This document shows positions 43,934 through 50,805 of a stretch of 50,805 nt of DNA, piece after piece. This stretch comes from Chromatiales bacterium (lineage in GTDB: Bacteria > Pseudomonadota > Gammaproteobacteria > Steroidobacterales > GCA-2729495). How positions within the stretch are numbered: position 1 is the stretch's first letter; each line of letters starts with the position of its first letter. The notes under the pieces were generated by a model. The model did not search any database and was not told the DNA's origin. It saw only the letters and a list, made by a program, of their open reading frames with translations. A program made the position numbers and the translations under genes. The stretch lies in the NCBI GenBank assembly GCA_016789885.1, contig JAEUPZ010000001.1, forward strand, positions 1-50,805. Direction: 5' to 3'.

Positions 43934-44875
43934 CTAGGCCGCGACGCCCGGCACGAGGAAGTCGCGGCTGATGCCGTCGCCGATCTCCCGCAGCCGGGCC
44001 TGCAGCGCGTCGAGGGCCTGGGGAATGCCGCCCGCGACCAGCGTGTCGAAGCGGCCGAAGTGGAAGCTCGCATGCAGGCTGCCGGCCTGGCGGCAGGTCT
44101 CGCCGGAACGGTCGTTGGCTACCGCGAGCAGGTTGGCGTAGAGGTCGCCGAGGGACCGGTGCACCGAGCGCGGCATGTCCTCGTTCATGAGCAGCAGCTC
44201 GGTGACCCGCAGCGGCGTCACCACGGTACGGTAGACGCGGCGGTACACCTCGAAGGCCGACAGGGACCGCAGCAGCACGCTCCACTCCGACGCCTCGGTG
44301 CCGAGCCGCTCGCCGCGCCGGCCTGGGTCACGCCAGCGGGCCTCGAGGATGCGCGACACGTTGTCGGCGCGCTCGAGGAAGAGGCCGATGCGCGTGAAGT
44401 GGAACGCCTCGTCGCGGAACATGGTGCCGACCGTGACGCCGCGGGTCAGGTGGGAGCGCTGCCTGACCCACTCGAGGAATCCGGCGGCCGCGGCGACGCC
44501 GGCGTCGGGCCCGATGCCCCGGGACTCCAGGTACGTGGAGTTCAGGGTCTCCCACATCTCCGACGTGATGGTGCCGCGCACGGCGCGGGCGTTCTCCCGG
44601 GCCAGCCGCAGGCAGCTGACGATGCTGCCGGGGTTGGCGCGGTCGAAGGCCAGGTAGTCCAGGGCGCCCCCCGGCGTCACCCGGCCGTGGCGCCCGGCGT
44701 AGCCGGCCTCGGCGCCCAGCGAGACGAGGGTCGCGGTCCAGCCCTGCAGCACGTCCTCGGCCGGCCGTGGCAGCAGCGCGAGGCGCACGTGGGCGTCGAG
44801 CATGCGGGCCACGCCCTCGGCCCGCTCGATGTAGCGCGACATCCAGTACAGGTGGTCGGCGGTGCGGCTAAGCAT
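43934..44875 (-). CDS. Alpha-E domain protein (DUF403)
   Basis: A 313-residue all-helical protein that begins MLSRTADHLYWMSRYIERAEGVARMLDAHVRL, the diagnostic alpha-E start. Conserved blocks such as REDEAFHFTRIGLFLERADNVSRILEAR-like (here FRDEAFHFTRIGLFLERADNV) and LLLMNEDMPRSVHRSL follow. Biochemical role is unproven; it always travels with the circularly permuted ATP-grasp protein, so a partner or amine-transfer role in peptide-bond formation has been proposed. It overlaps the ATP-grasp gene by 8 bp. Confidence 0.92.
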   Translation of the reverse strand: MLSRTADHLYWMSRYIERAEGVARMLDAHVRLALLPRPAEDVLQGWTATLVSLGAEAGYAGRHGRVTPGGALDYLAFDRANPGSIVSCLRLARENARAVRGTITSEMWETLNSTYLESRGIGPDAGVAAAAGFLEWVRQRSHLTRGVTVGTMFRDEAFHFTRIGLFLERADNVSRILEARWRDPGRRGERLGTEASEWSVLLRSLSAFEVYRRVYRTVVTPLRVTELLLMNEDMPRSVHRSLGDLYANLLAVANDRSGETCRQAGSLHASFHFGRFDTLVAGGIPQALDALQARLREIGDGISRDFLVPGVAA

Positions 44876-46334
44876 GGGCAGCGTCCGCCGCCACGGGTCC
44901 GTCGGCCAGCACCCAGGTGTCCTTCGTGCCGCCGCCCTGGGACGAATTGACCACCAGCGAACCTGGGCGCAGCGCGACCCGGGTCAGGCCGCCGGGCACG
45001 ATGGTGACCTCCTTGCCGGCCAGCACGAAGGGCCGCAGGTCGATATGGCGCGGCGCGACGCCCGCCTCGACGAAGGTCGGCGAGGTCGAGAGCGCCAGGG
45101 TCGGCTGGGCGATATAGCGCTCGGGAGCCGCCCGGATGCGGGCGGCGAAGTCGTCGAGTTCCGCCCGGGTGGCCACGGGGCCTATGAGCATGCCGTAACC
45201 CCCGGCGCCATGGACCTCCTTAACGACCAGCTCGGCCAGGTGATCGAGGGCGTAGGCGAGATCCCCGGGGTCGCGAAGCGTGTAGGTAGGCACGTTGTCG
45301 ATGACCGGCTCCTCGTCGAGGTAGAACCGTACCATCGCGGGCACGTAGGGATAGACGGACTTGTCGTCGGCGATGCCGGTACCGATGGCGTTCGCCACGG
45401 TGACGCGCCCCGCGCGGCAGACGGCCAGCAGGCCCGGCACGCCGAGCATCGAGTCGGGACGGAAGACCAGCGGATCGAGGAAGTCGTCGTCGACGCGGCG
45501 GTAGAGCACGTCGACGCGCCGCGGCCCGCGGGTGGTGCGCATGTAGAGCACGTCGTCGCGCACGAAGAGGTCCTGCCCCTCGACCAGCTCGATACCCATC
45601 TGCTGGGCGAGGAACGCGTGCTCGAAGTAGGCGCTGTTGTAGGCGCCCGGGGTCAGCAGCGCGACGACCGGGTCGCTGACGCCGGCGGGGGCGACGCTGC
45701 GCAGGTTCTCGAGCAGCACGTCGGGGTAGTGCTCCACCGGGGCTATGGCCTGCCGCGCGAACAGCTCCGGGAAGAGCCGCATCATCATCTTGCGGTTCTC
45801 GAGCATGTACGAAACGCCGGACGGCACGCGCAGGTTGTCCTCGAGCACGCAGAAGCGGCCGTCGCCGGCCCGTACCACGTCGATGCCGGCAATGTGGGCG
45901 TAGATGCCAGCGGGCACGTCGATGCCCTGCATCTCCGGGCGGTACTGCGGGTTGCAGAGGATCAGCTCCGGCGGCACCACGCCCGCCGCCAGGATGCGCT
46001 GGTCGTGGTAGACGTCGTGGATGAAGGCGTTCAGCGCCAGCGTGCGCTGGCGCAGGCCACGCTCGAGCACGGCCCACTCCGCCGCAGGCAGGATGCGCGG
46101 CACGATGTCGAAGGGGATGAGCCGCTCGGTCTCCTCGGCGTCGCCGGTGACGGCGAAGGTGATGCCGAGGCGGTGGAACAGCAGGGTCGCCTCCTCGCGC
46201 TGGCGGGCGATCTGGTCAGCCGGCTGCGCCCGGAGCCACTCCCAGTAGGCGCGGCAATGCGGCCGGGGCGCCCCGGCGGCGGTGAGCATCTCGTCGTAGG
46301 CAGTGGCCGCGCGGGCGGGTGGGGAGTCAGGCAT
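44868..46334 (-). CDS. Circularly permuted type 2 ATP-grasp protein
   Basis: A 488-residue ligase-fold protein. Visible features are the N-terminal YDEMLTAAGAPRPHCRAYWEWL, GITFAVTGDAEETERLIPFDIVPRILPAAEW, and the ATP-grasp core ERGLRQRTLALNAFIHDVYHDQRIL, DVVRAGDGRFCVLEDNLRVPSGVSYMLENR and VVKEVHGAGGYGMLIGP. ATP-grasp enzymes form carboxylate-amine bonds with ATP, so it is predicted to make a peptide or amide tag processed by its neighbours. It follows the GH3-like gene by 41 bp. A TAAGCT hexamer lies close upstream. Confidence 0.93.
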   Translation of the reverse strand: MPDSPPARAATAYDEMLTAAGAPRPHCRAYWEWLRAQPADQIARQREEATLLFHRLGITFAVTGDAEETERLIPFDIVPRILPAAEWAVLERGLRQRTLALNAFIHDVYHDQRILAAGVVPPELILCNPQYRPEMQGIDVPAGIYAHIAGIDVVRAGDGRFCVLEDNLRVPSGVSYMLENRKMMMRLFPELFARQAIAPVEHYPDVLLENLRSVAPAGVSDPVVALLTPGAYNSAYFEHAFLAQQMGIELVEGQDLFVRDDVLYMRTTRGPRRVDVLYRRVDDDFLDPLVFRPDSMLGVPGLLAVCRAGRVTVANAIGTGIADDKSVYPYVPAMVRFYLDEEPVIDNVPTYTLRDPGDLAYALDHLAELVVKEVHGAGGYGMLIGPVATRAELDDFAARIRAAPERYIAQPTLALSTSPTFVEAGVAPRHIDLRPFVLAGKEVTIVPGGLTRVALRPGSLVVNSSQGGGTKDTWVLADGPVAADAAHA

Positions 46335-46375
46335 GGAGAATCACCGCCGGCTTGGCAGATCCCGGCAGCGAGAGC

Positions 46376-48136
46376 TTACTGGGCAACGGCGCTCCCGTCT
46401 CGCGCACCGTCGCCGAGCACCGCCTGCTGCGCCGCCGACCGCAGCAGCTTCGGCACCTTCACCTGGTTCACGTTCAGGCCGTCGGCCCGGGTGCGCTCGC
46501 GTTGCAGCAGGGCCTCGAACCGGCCGGGGGCCACGAAGCGCAGCTCCACCGGGCCGAGCCGGCCGTTGACCCGGGCAAGCGTCGCGTAGGCCGGGTTCGC
46601 CTCGGCCAGCAGCGCGTCGAGCCGGCCGGCGAGACGCTCCGTGGCTGCGCTGTCCGGGACCGGGCCCTGCAGTTCCGCGTACACGACGTACCGGTAGGGA
46701 ATGCCGTCGATGTCGGGTGCCAGGGCGTACTCGACGAGGCGGTCGCGCCCGCCGGGCAGTTCGCGCATCAGTGCCTCCACCGCCGTGCGCAGGTGCTGCT
46801 CGGTGGTCTTCTCGCCGACCAGGTCGATGATGTTGCCGAGGCGATGCGAGAACGCGAACACCGGGGTCGCGCCATAGCGGTCCTCGATCCGCACGACGTC
46901 GCCGAGGCGGTAGCGATAGAGGCCGGCCCGACTGGTCATGACCAGCTCATAGGACTGGCCCACCTCGACGTCGGCAGGGCCCACGGTGACGGGCGCTGCC
47001 GCATCGACCTGCGCCACCGGCAGGAACTCGAAGTGCACCGCCCCGAGGGCAAGCGCGTAATGCTCGGGGTTGCCGGCCTCGAGGTTGATGCCGAGCATGC
47101 CCTCGGTCGCGCCGAAGCAGGTCGTGTAGAAGGCCGGCCCCGGGCCCACCAGCGCCCGCAGCCGCGGCACGCTGACGGCGAAGGCACCGGTGGTCACGCT
47201 GCTCACGACCTTGAGGCCCGGCCAGAGGCGCGTGCCGATGCCGTCCATGCCGGCGGCCAGCGCCGCCTCGACTTCGCGGGCACGACCCGGATCCGGCGTG
47301 AGCCAGGGCGCCAGCGACGCGCGCTCATCCGGCGTCAGCGTGAGCGACGGCGTCAGCGTGCCGGCGGCGATGTCGGCCACGAGCCCGGCGCCGCGCTGCT
47401 CGATGAGCCCGAACCAGTTGACGACATGGCTGCAATAGATGGCCTCGAGGCAGCCGAGGTCCCGCGCGCGCAGCGCGAAGAGCGCGTGCAGGTAGAGCGC
47501 CGACGGGTAGTGCTCCACCAGCAGCACCGCCGGCGGATAGGCCCAGAACGGCGGCGCGAAGCGCAGGATCCGGCGGATGCCCGCGCCGCTCGGGTTGCCC
47601 ACCGGGATGCCGCCCGCCGTCGCCCGGCCTGCCCGGCTCGCGACCATCAGCGTGCTGGTCCGCTGGCGGAAGCCGAGGCCAGGCACCGCGGCCGCGCGGG
47701 CAGCCGGCGTCAGCAGGGCCACGTAATGCAGGGCCTGGTTCTGGTGGCTGCGGGTCACCGGGAAGATCTTCGGGTCGCCGGTGGTTCCCGACGTGCTGAC
47801 GAAGAGCGGCGGACGGCCCGGGAAGAGGACGTCGGCCTCGCCAGCAGCGATGCGCTGGATCGGCTCACGCAGGGCGGCGTAATCGTTCACGGGCATCGCC
47901 TGCCGCCAGGCCGCCTCGACATCGCGGCTGCGGGCGATGGCGGCGAAGCCGTGCGCCCGGCCGATCGACGTGTCGGCACAGCGGCGGAGCAGGCCACGCA
48001 GCAGTGCCGCGTTCAGGGCAGGGCCGTCGTCGAGTGACCGGCGGTAGCGGGCCAGCGCGAACCGGCTCGCGGCCTCCCAGGCGGAGAGCAGCAGGGAGGC
48101 GGCGGGCAGGCGGCGTGGAGTGCGGGCGGCGGTCAT
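46376..48136 (-). CDS. GH3-family acyl-acid amido synthetase
   Basis: A 586-residue adenylate-forming enzyme of the GH3 auxin-responsive promoter family. ATP-binding motif I is STSGTTGDPKIFPVT, followed by TTCFGATEGMLGINLE (motif II) and YELVMTSRAGLYRYRLGDVVRIE (motif III). Plant GH3 enzymes join hormones to amino acids; bacterial functions are mostly unknown. Starts at ATG 48136, ATG 48160 and TTG 48196 are in frame. A hairpin at 48161-48182 would fall just before 48160, so 48136 is chosen with caution. It lies upstream of the ATP-grasp gene on the same strand. Confidence 0.85.
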   Translation of the reverse strand: MTAARTPRRLPAASLLLSAWEAASRFALARYRRSLDDGPALNAALLRGLLRRCADTSIGRAHGFAAIARSRDVEAAWRQAMPVNDYAALREPIQRIAAGEADVLFPGRPPLFVSTSGTTGDPKIFPVTRSHQNQALHYVALLTPAARAAAVPGLGFRQRTSTLMVASRAGRATAGGIPVGNPSGAGIRRILRFAPPFWAYPPAVLLVEHYPSALYLHALFALRARDLGCLEAIYCSHVVNWFGLIEQRGAGLVADIAAGTLTPSLTLTPDERASLAPWLTPDPGRAREVEAALAAGMDGIGTRLWPGLKVVSSVTTGAFAVSVPRLRALVGPGPAFYTTCFGATEGMLGINLEAGNPEHYALALGAVHFEFLPVAQVDAAAPVTVGPADVEVGQSYELVMTSRAGLYRYRLGDVVRIEDRYGATPVFAFSHRLGNIIDLVGEKTTEQHLRTAVEALMRELPGGRDRLVEYALAPDIDGIPYRYVVYAELQGPVPDSAATERLAGRLDALLAEANPAYATLARVNGRLGPVELRFVAPGRFEALLQRERTRADGLNVNQVKVPKLLRSAAQQAVLGDGARDGSAVAQ

Positions 48137-48160
48137 GCGGAACGCTGGTGTCGGGCGCAT

Positions 48161-48182
48161 GCGCGGTGGCAAGCCACCGCGC
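48161..48182. repeat. Perfect inverted repeat in the GH3 gene leader
   Basis: GCGCGGTGGC-AA-GCCACCGCGC, 10-bp arms with a 2-nt centre, between the NAD(P)-binding gene and the GH3-like gene. It could end transcription between them, form an mRNA hairpin, or be an operator. No T-tract follows on either strand. Confidence 0.5.
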
Positions 48183-48202
48183 CGGTGCTGTGCCAAGCGG
48201 GC

Positions 48203-48976
48203 TCAGTTCATCGGGATCGACCAGAACCGCGTCCGGTCCGGATCGTGGGCATGGTAGACCTTGCCGATGCTCCGGGGGTCGTCGAGGGCCTGCACGGTCA
48301 GGCGGCCGAGGTCGGCGCGCCGGATCCAGCTCATGGCGCGCGTATCCTCGGTCAGGAACGCGCGGCCCTGGGCTTCCTTGTCGAGCAGGCCACCGGGCCG
48401 GATGATCGTATACGCGAGACCGCTGGCCTTGAGGTAATCCTCGGCCTTGCTCTTCTCGACGATGACGGGGTCGAGGAAGCGCCGCGCGATCCACGGCGCC
48501 GCTTCGTAGGAGTCTCCGGCGCCGATGACCGTCACCAGCACGAAGCGCTGCACGCCGGCCATGCGCGCCGCATCGACGGCATTGCGGTTGCCGTCGAAGT
48601 CGGGCCGCGGGCCGTCGACGCCACGGGCGCCCAGGGTCGACACCACCGCGCGGAAACGGCCCAGGGCCAGCGCCGCGTCGAGGTCGGCCGAACTCATGGC
48701 ATCGCCCCGCACGACGCGGGCGCCTGTCGCCTCGGCCGCGCTGGCATCGGAGCCGGGCCGGGCCAGCACTACGACCTCGTCACCACGCGCACGCAGGACC
48801 TTGACCACCTCCAGGCCCGTCGCCCGGGTCCCGCCGATGACCAGTACGGCTCCGTCACCAGGGCTCGTGGCCACCGGGGCCAGTTCTGCCGCCGGGCGGT
48901 CCGGTTCGTAACCGGAAACGAGCAGGGCCGCGACCAGCAGCAGGACGATGCCGAGGACGATCTTCACGTACTTCAT
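48203..48976 (-). CDS. Membrane-anchored NAD(P)-binding atypical SDR protein
   Basis: A 257-residue protein. One N-terminal hydrophobic helix (VKIVLGIVLLLVAALLVSG) acts as a signal or anchor. A Rossmann domain follows: VLVIGGTRATGLEVVKVLRARGDEVVVLAR, then VRGDAMSSADLDAAL, VSTLGARG and RFVLVTVIGAGDS, as in NmrA/SDR_a5-like proteins. A-E-D-Y-L-K-A-S-G-L-A-Y-T-I-I-R-P-G-G-L is the typical late motif. It lacks a full Tyr-x3-Lys pair in the classical place, so catalysis is uncertain. It lies first in the same-strand run ahead of the GH3-like and Anbu-cluster genes, 66 bp before GH3. Confidence 0.82.
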   Translation of the reverse strand: MKYVKIVLGIVLLLVAALLVSGYEPDRPAAELAPVATSPGDGAVLVIGGTRATGLEVVKVLRARGDEVVVLARPGSDASAAEATGARVVRGDAMSSADLDAALALGRFRAVVSTLGARGVDGPRPDFDGNRNAVDAARMAGVQRFVLVTVIGAGDSYEAAPWIARRFLDPVIVEKSKAEDYLKASGLAYTIIRPGGLLDKEAQGRAFLTEDTRAMSWIRRADLGRLTVQALDDPRSIGKVYHAHDPDRTRFWSIPMN

Positions 48977-49011
48977 GGGGGCTTCCCGGGCACCTGGCGG
49001 GTGCGCGCGAA

Positions 49012-49017
49012 AGAATA
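49012..49017 (-). promoter_or_regulatory. Candidate -10 box of the NAD(P)-binding protein gene
   Basis: Reads TATTCT on the minus strand, about 36 nt before the ATG at 48976, with GGGAAG as a possible ribosome-binding site. The -35 is not evident. Confidence 0.35.
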
Positions 49018-49120
49018 CCGAAATGGCGGCAGGTTTTTTCTGCGGTCCGGGAACTGACCGGGCCCCGGGCGGCTGACCCGTCTGGCAGCAATGATGCGTC
49101 GCGCCGGCACGTCCAGGTCC

Positions 49121-49152
49121 ATCCATCCATCCATCCATCCAGCCAGCCAGCC
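49121..49152. repeat. Tetranucleotide repeat: five ATCC then three AGCC
   Basis: Thirty-two bases made of eight 4-bp units, five exact ATCC followed by three AGCC. It lies in the intergenic region about 185 bp upstream of the ATG at 49336. Runs of tetranucleotides are prone to slippage and can alter promoter spacing. Confidence 0.85.
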
Positions 49153-49335
49153 AAGCGCAGACCGGGCGCAGTTCGGCATTCGCCGTTGCCATGCCGGGTG
49201 CATCCGCCCTGCGGTGTCCGAAGGGCGCGTCCGGTCACAGCAGCGCGGTACGTCGCTGTGCAACGATATCGTAGGGATTGCGGCCACCGCGGCCGCAGCC
49301 TGCCCGTCGACACGATCTGTATGGAGTCCCGCACG

Positions 49336-50496
49336 ATGACCAGTCCGTCCGCCCGCACCACCGTTGCAGCCGCCCTGGCCCTCGCCCTGGCCGCCACGCC
49401 GGCCCTTGGCCTCAGCCTCGGCAAGAAGAAGGCGGAAGCACCGGCCTTCGATGCCAATGGCAGCCTCGCATCCCAGGCGTCGGCCTTCATCGCCCCGAAC
49501 AAGGCGGCCGCGAAGAACATGAAGGACGTGAACAAGGTTGCCATCACGTCGTGCAACGTGATGTTCGCCTACGAGTCGAACGCCTCCGCCGGCACCCAGG
49601 GCGGTCTGTTCTCCGAGGCCGGCGGCGTGACCCGCGCCGAGGCGACAGTCAGCGCGGAGTACACGCTGCACGGCATGGACGAGGCCGCCATGCAGGCGCT
49701 GGCCGCCGAGATCTGCGAGGCAGCCGAGGCCCAGGTGAAGGCAGCGGGCTTCGAGGTGGTTCCGGCCGACGTGCTGGCCGCCAACGAGGACTACCAGGGC
49801 ATCCATGCCAACGCCAAGCCGGTGCCCTACGAGTACAAGGCTGGCGGCAAGGGCACGAAGAGCCGTTACCTCGTCTATGCCCCGCCGGGCCAGGGCGTCT
49901 ACGACCCGCGCTTCATCGGCGTGAGCGCCGGCCTCGGGTCGGCCATGAAGGCCGCCAAGGGCACGTCGCCCCAGCTGTTCGAGGGGCGCGTCATGGACAC
50001 GCTGCAGGCCGACGCGATGAACATCAACCTGCTGGTCGACTTCGCGGCCGTGGAGAGCGACGGCAGCAAGGGCGGCCTCGGGGGCCTCGCCAGCAAGGAC
50101 TCGGCGAAGGTCGATGGTGACGCGCGCCTGTCCGTTTCGGGGTCGGTGAAGATCGTCCCGCGGGCGCAGCAGGAGTGCTGGGACCGGTTCGGCAAGCGGG
50201 AGTGCATGGTCGACGCGAACAAGATCCCGGAGTTCAATACCGCAACACCGGTCATCTCGGCCGATCCGTTCTACAAGGACTTCGTGAACGAGACGAGCAC
50301 CGGCGACAAGGTCGGCAGCGCGGTGAGCAAGGGGATTGCCGTGCTCGGCGCGATGGGTGGCGTCGGCGGCCGCAGCTACTCGATCAAGCGCTACGGGGTG
50401 TACGTCGAGCCGGCGCAGTACAGCGCCGAGGTGAAGAAATACTCCCAGGGCTTCATCGGCATGGCACTGGAGAGTGCGAAGGCGGCGAAGCAGTAA
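49336..50496 (+). CDS. Secreted protein of unknown function
   Basis: A 386-residue product. A signal peptide (TTVAAALALALAATPALG, cut near residue 25) leads into a mature protein with a Lys-rich start (LGKKKAEAPAF). It contains segments such as YLVYAPPGQGVYDPRFIGVSAGLGSAMKAA, alternating hydrophobic residues suggesting beta structure (INLLVDFAAVES, ARLSVSGSVKIVP), and two close cysteines (ECWDRFGKRECM). No domain is recognised. ATG 49336 is chosen over ATG 49321 because GGAG lies 9 nt upstream. Base and codon use resemble the neighbours, so recent transfer is not indicated. Confidence 0.75.
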   Translation: MTSPSARTTVAAALALALAATPALGLSLGKKKAEAPAFDANGSLASQASAFIAPNKAAAKNMKDVNKVAITSCNVMFAYESNASAGTQGGLFSEAGGVTRAEATVSAEYTLHGMDEAAMQALAAEICEAAEAQVKAAGFEVVPADVLAANEDYQGIHANAKPVPYEYKAGGKGTKSRYLVYAPPGQGVYDPRFIGVSAGLGSAMKAAKGTSPQLFEGRVMDTLQADAMNINLLVDFAAVESDGSKGGLGGLASKDSAKVDGDARLSVSGSVKIVPRAQQECWDRFGKRECMVDANKIPEFNTATPVISADPFYKDFVNETSTGDKVGSAVSKGIAVLGAMGGVGGRSYSIKRYGVYVEPAQYSAEVKKYSQGFIGMALESAKAAKQ

Positions 50497-50522
50497 GCGG
50501 ATCGCGCATCCGGTGGCCTGCT

Positions 50523-50587
50523 AGCCGCACCTACGCGGCTCCCGCGATATCCCCCGCTCGTCGCGGACGCTCCCCGGGGGGAATCGC
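50523..50587. repeat. REP-like pair of hairpins after the secreted-protein gene
   Basis: AGCCGC-N6-GCGGCT (50523-50540) and an imperfect pair GCGATATCCCCC / GGGGGGAATCGC (50544-50555 with 50576-50587, one extra base). Their size and position just past a gene resemble repetitive extragenic palindromes. Only one copy is in the window, so repeat status is unproven. Confidence 0.4.
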
Positions 50588-50672
50588 TACGCCGCTGCGG
50601 TGCGGACCAACTGTCGCGGGCCGGCGCGCAGCTCAGCGCGCCTCGGGTATCTGTAGACGAACCGAAAGCGGT

Positions 50673-50709
50673 GCCGGACCGGGATTCGGCGGACGAATCC
50701 CGGTCCGGC
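50673..50709. terminator. Perfect 16-bp hairpin, possible terminator
   Basis: GCCGGACCGGGATTCG (50673-50688), loop GCGGA, then its exact reverse complement to 50709, followed by ACTTTCATT. It lies 177 nt after the stop of the secreted-protein gene. The T-rich tail is weak, so it may terminate transcription inefficiently or serve as a protein-binding or repeat element. Confidence 0.5.
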
Positions 50710-50805
50710 GACTTTCATTGATGAGGCAGGCGCGGCGCTGCGGTGGGCGGGGGTGCCTGGCCGGGGCCTCCGGCGCCAGCGGAGCAGGATGCGCAGCGCC
50801 AGCGC

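Larger units (their letters stand above)
48977..49335. other. Divergent intergenic region, 359 bp
   Basis: This gap separates the NAD(P)-binding gene from the secreted unknown. It holds a candidate TATTCT -10 for the minus-strand gene (49012-49017), a T6 run (49034-49039) without a stem, a tetranucleotide repeat (49121-49152), and GGAG at 49323-49326 serving the plus-strand start. No conserved gene is seen. Confidence 0.6.
50497..50805. other. Non-coding end of window, 309 bp, rich in inverted repeats
   Basis: No credible gene. It contains REP-like hairpins (50523-50587) and a long perfect hairpin (50673-50709). The last 90 bp show nothing further. Confidence 0.6.

Noticed and set aside
43064..46589. 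Two long plus-strand frames opposite the alpha-E, transglutaminase and ATP-grasp genes
   Set aside because: Shadow frames with Arg/His/Val-rich composition; the minus-strand genes are unambiguous.
49034..49039. T6 run as a terminator
   Set aside because: No stable stem directly precedes it on the plus strand, and no gene on that strand ends nearby.

Overview
The window is GC-rich (about 70% by eye), almost fully coding, and free of tRNA, rRNA, CRISPR or transposase genes. Gene content (7Fe ferredoxin FdxA, GlnK-type PII protein, six-gene Mrp antiporter operon, MsrP/MsrQ, sigma-54 enhancer-binding protein, Anbu cluster) suggests a chromosomal segment of a respiring proteobacterium, most likely a gammaproteobacterium of the Xanthomonadales/Nevskiales/Steroidobacterales kind. 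That placement is an inference from protein style only.

Layout. 1-7.6 kb (+): 3' part of a di-heme cytochrome c, an HD-GYP-like protein, an omega-like GST coupled to a Sir2 deacylase, a PAS/LuxR regulator, and an OmpR-type response regulator/histidine kinase pair with a small membrane protein. 7.6-14.3 kb: MsrA with a YceI lipoprotein (-), a TPR/TonB-like secreted protein (+) whose end overlaps an orphan TRAP-type binding protein (-), a DUF547 protein and MsrP/MsrQ (+). 14.3-21.5 kb (-): FdxA, GlnK-like PII and the mrpA(B)CDEFG operon. 21.6-25 kb (+): a P-type cation ATPase and a secreted unknown. 25-32.3 kb (-): rhodanese lipoprotein, glycosyltransferase, TauE/SafE permease, PBP4-type peptidase, HAD phosphatase, CDP-alcohol transferase, and a PAS-PAS-AAA+-Fis sigma-54 activator.

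The most striking element lies at 32.26-32.54 kb, between that activator and a divergent thioredoxin gene. Inverted repeats (candidate enhancer sites) are followed by a well-matched sigma-54 promoter and a roughly 145-nt non-coding transcript unit. The unit has two hairpins whose loops are runs of C (C8-UU-C4 and C7) and ends in a strong intrinsic terminator. It reads as an activator-controlled, sigma-54-dependent regulatory RNA whose C-rich loops could mask G-rich ribosome-binding sites.

33.5-40.4 kb (-): pseudouridine synthase, ArsC/YffB-like protein, dienelactone hydrolase, and a three-gene 2-oxoacid:ferredoxin oxidoreductase operon with an NAD(P)-linked flavoprotein. 40.5-42.3 kb (+): a nitrilase-fold protein lacking its catalytic Cys, and a SCO1/SenC protein. 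42.3-49 kb (-): the Anbu proteasome-like cluster (ATP-grasp, alpha-E, transglutaminase, Anbu), preceded on the same strand by a GH3-type acyl-amide synthetase and an NAD(P)-binding protein. 49.3-50.5 kb (+): a secreted protein of unknown function, then structured non-coding DNA.

Several genes have a -10-like hexamer exactly 6 nt before the ATG, suggesting leaderless transcription is common here.
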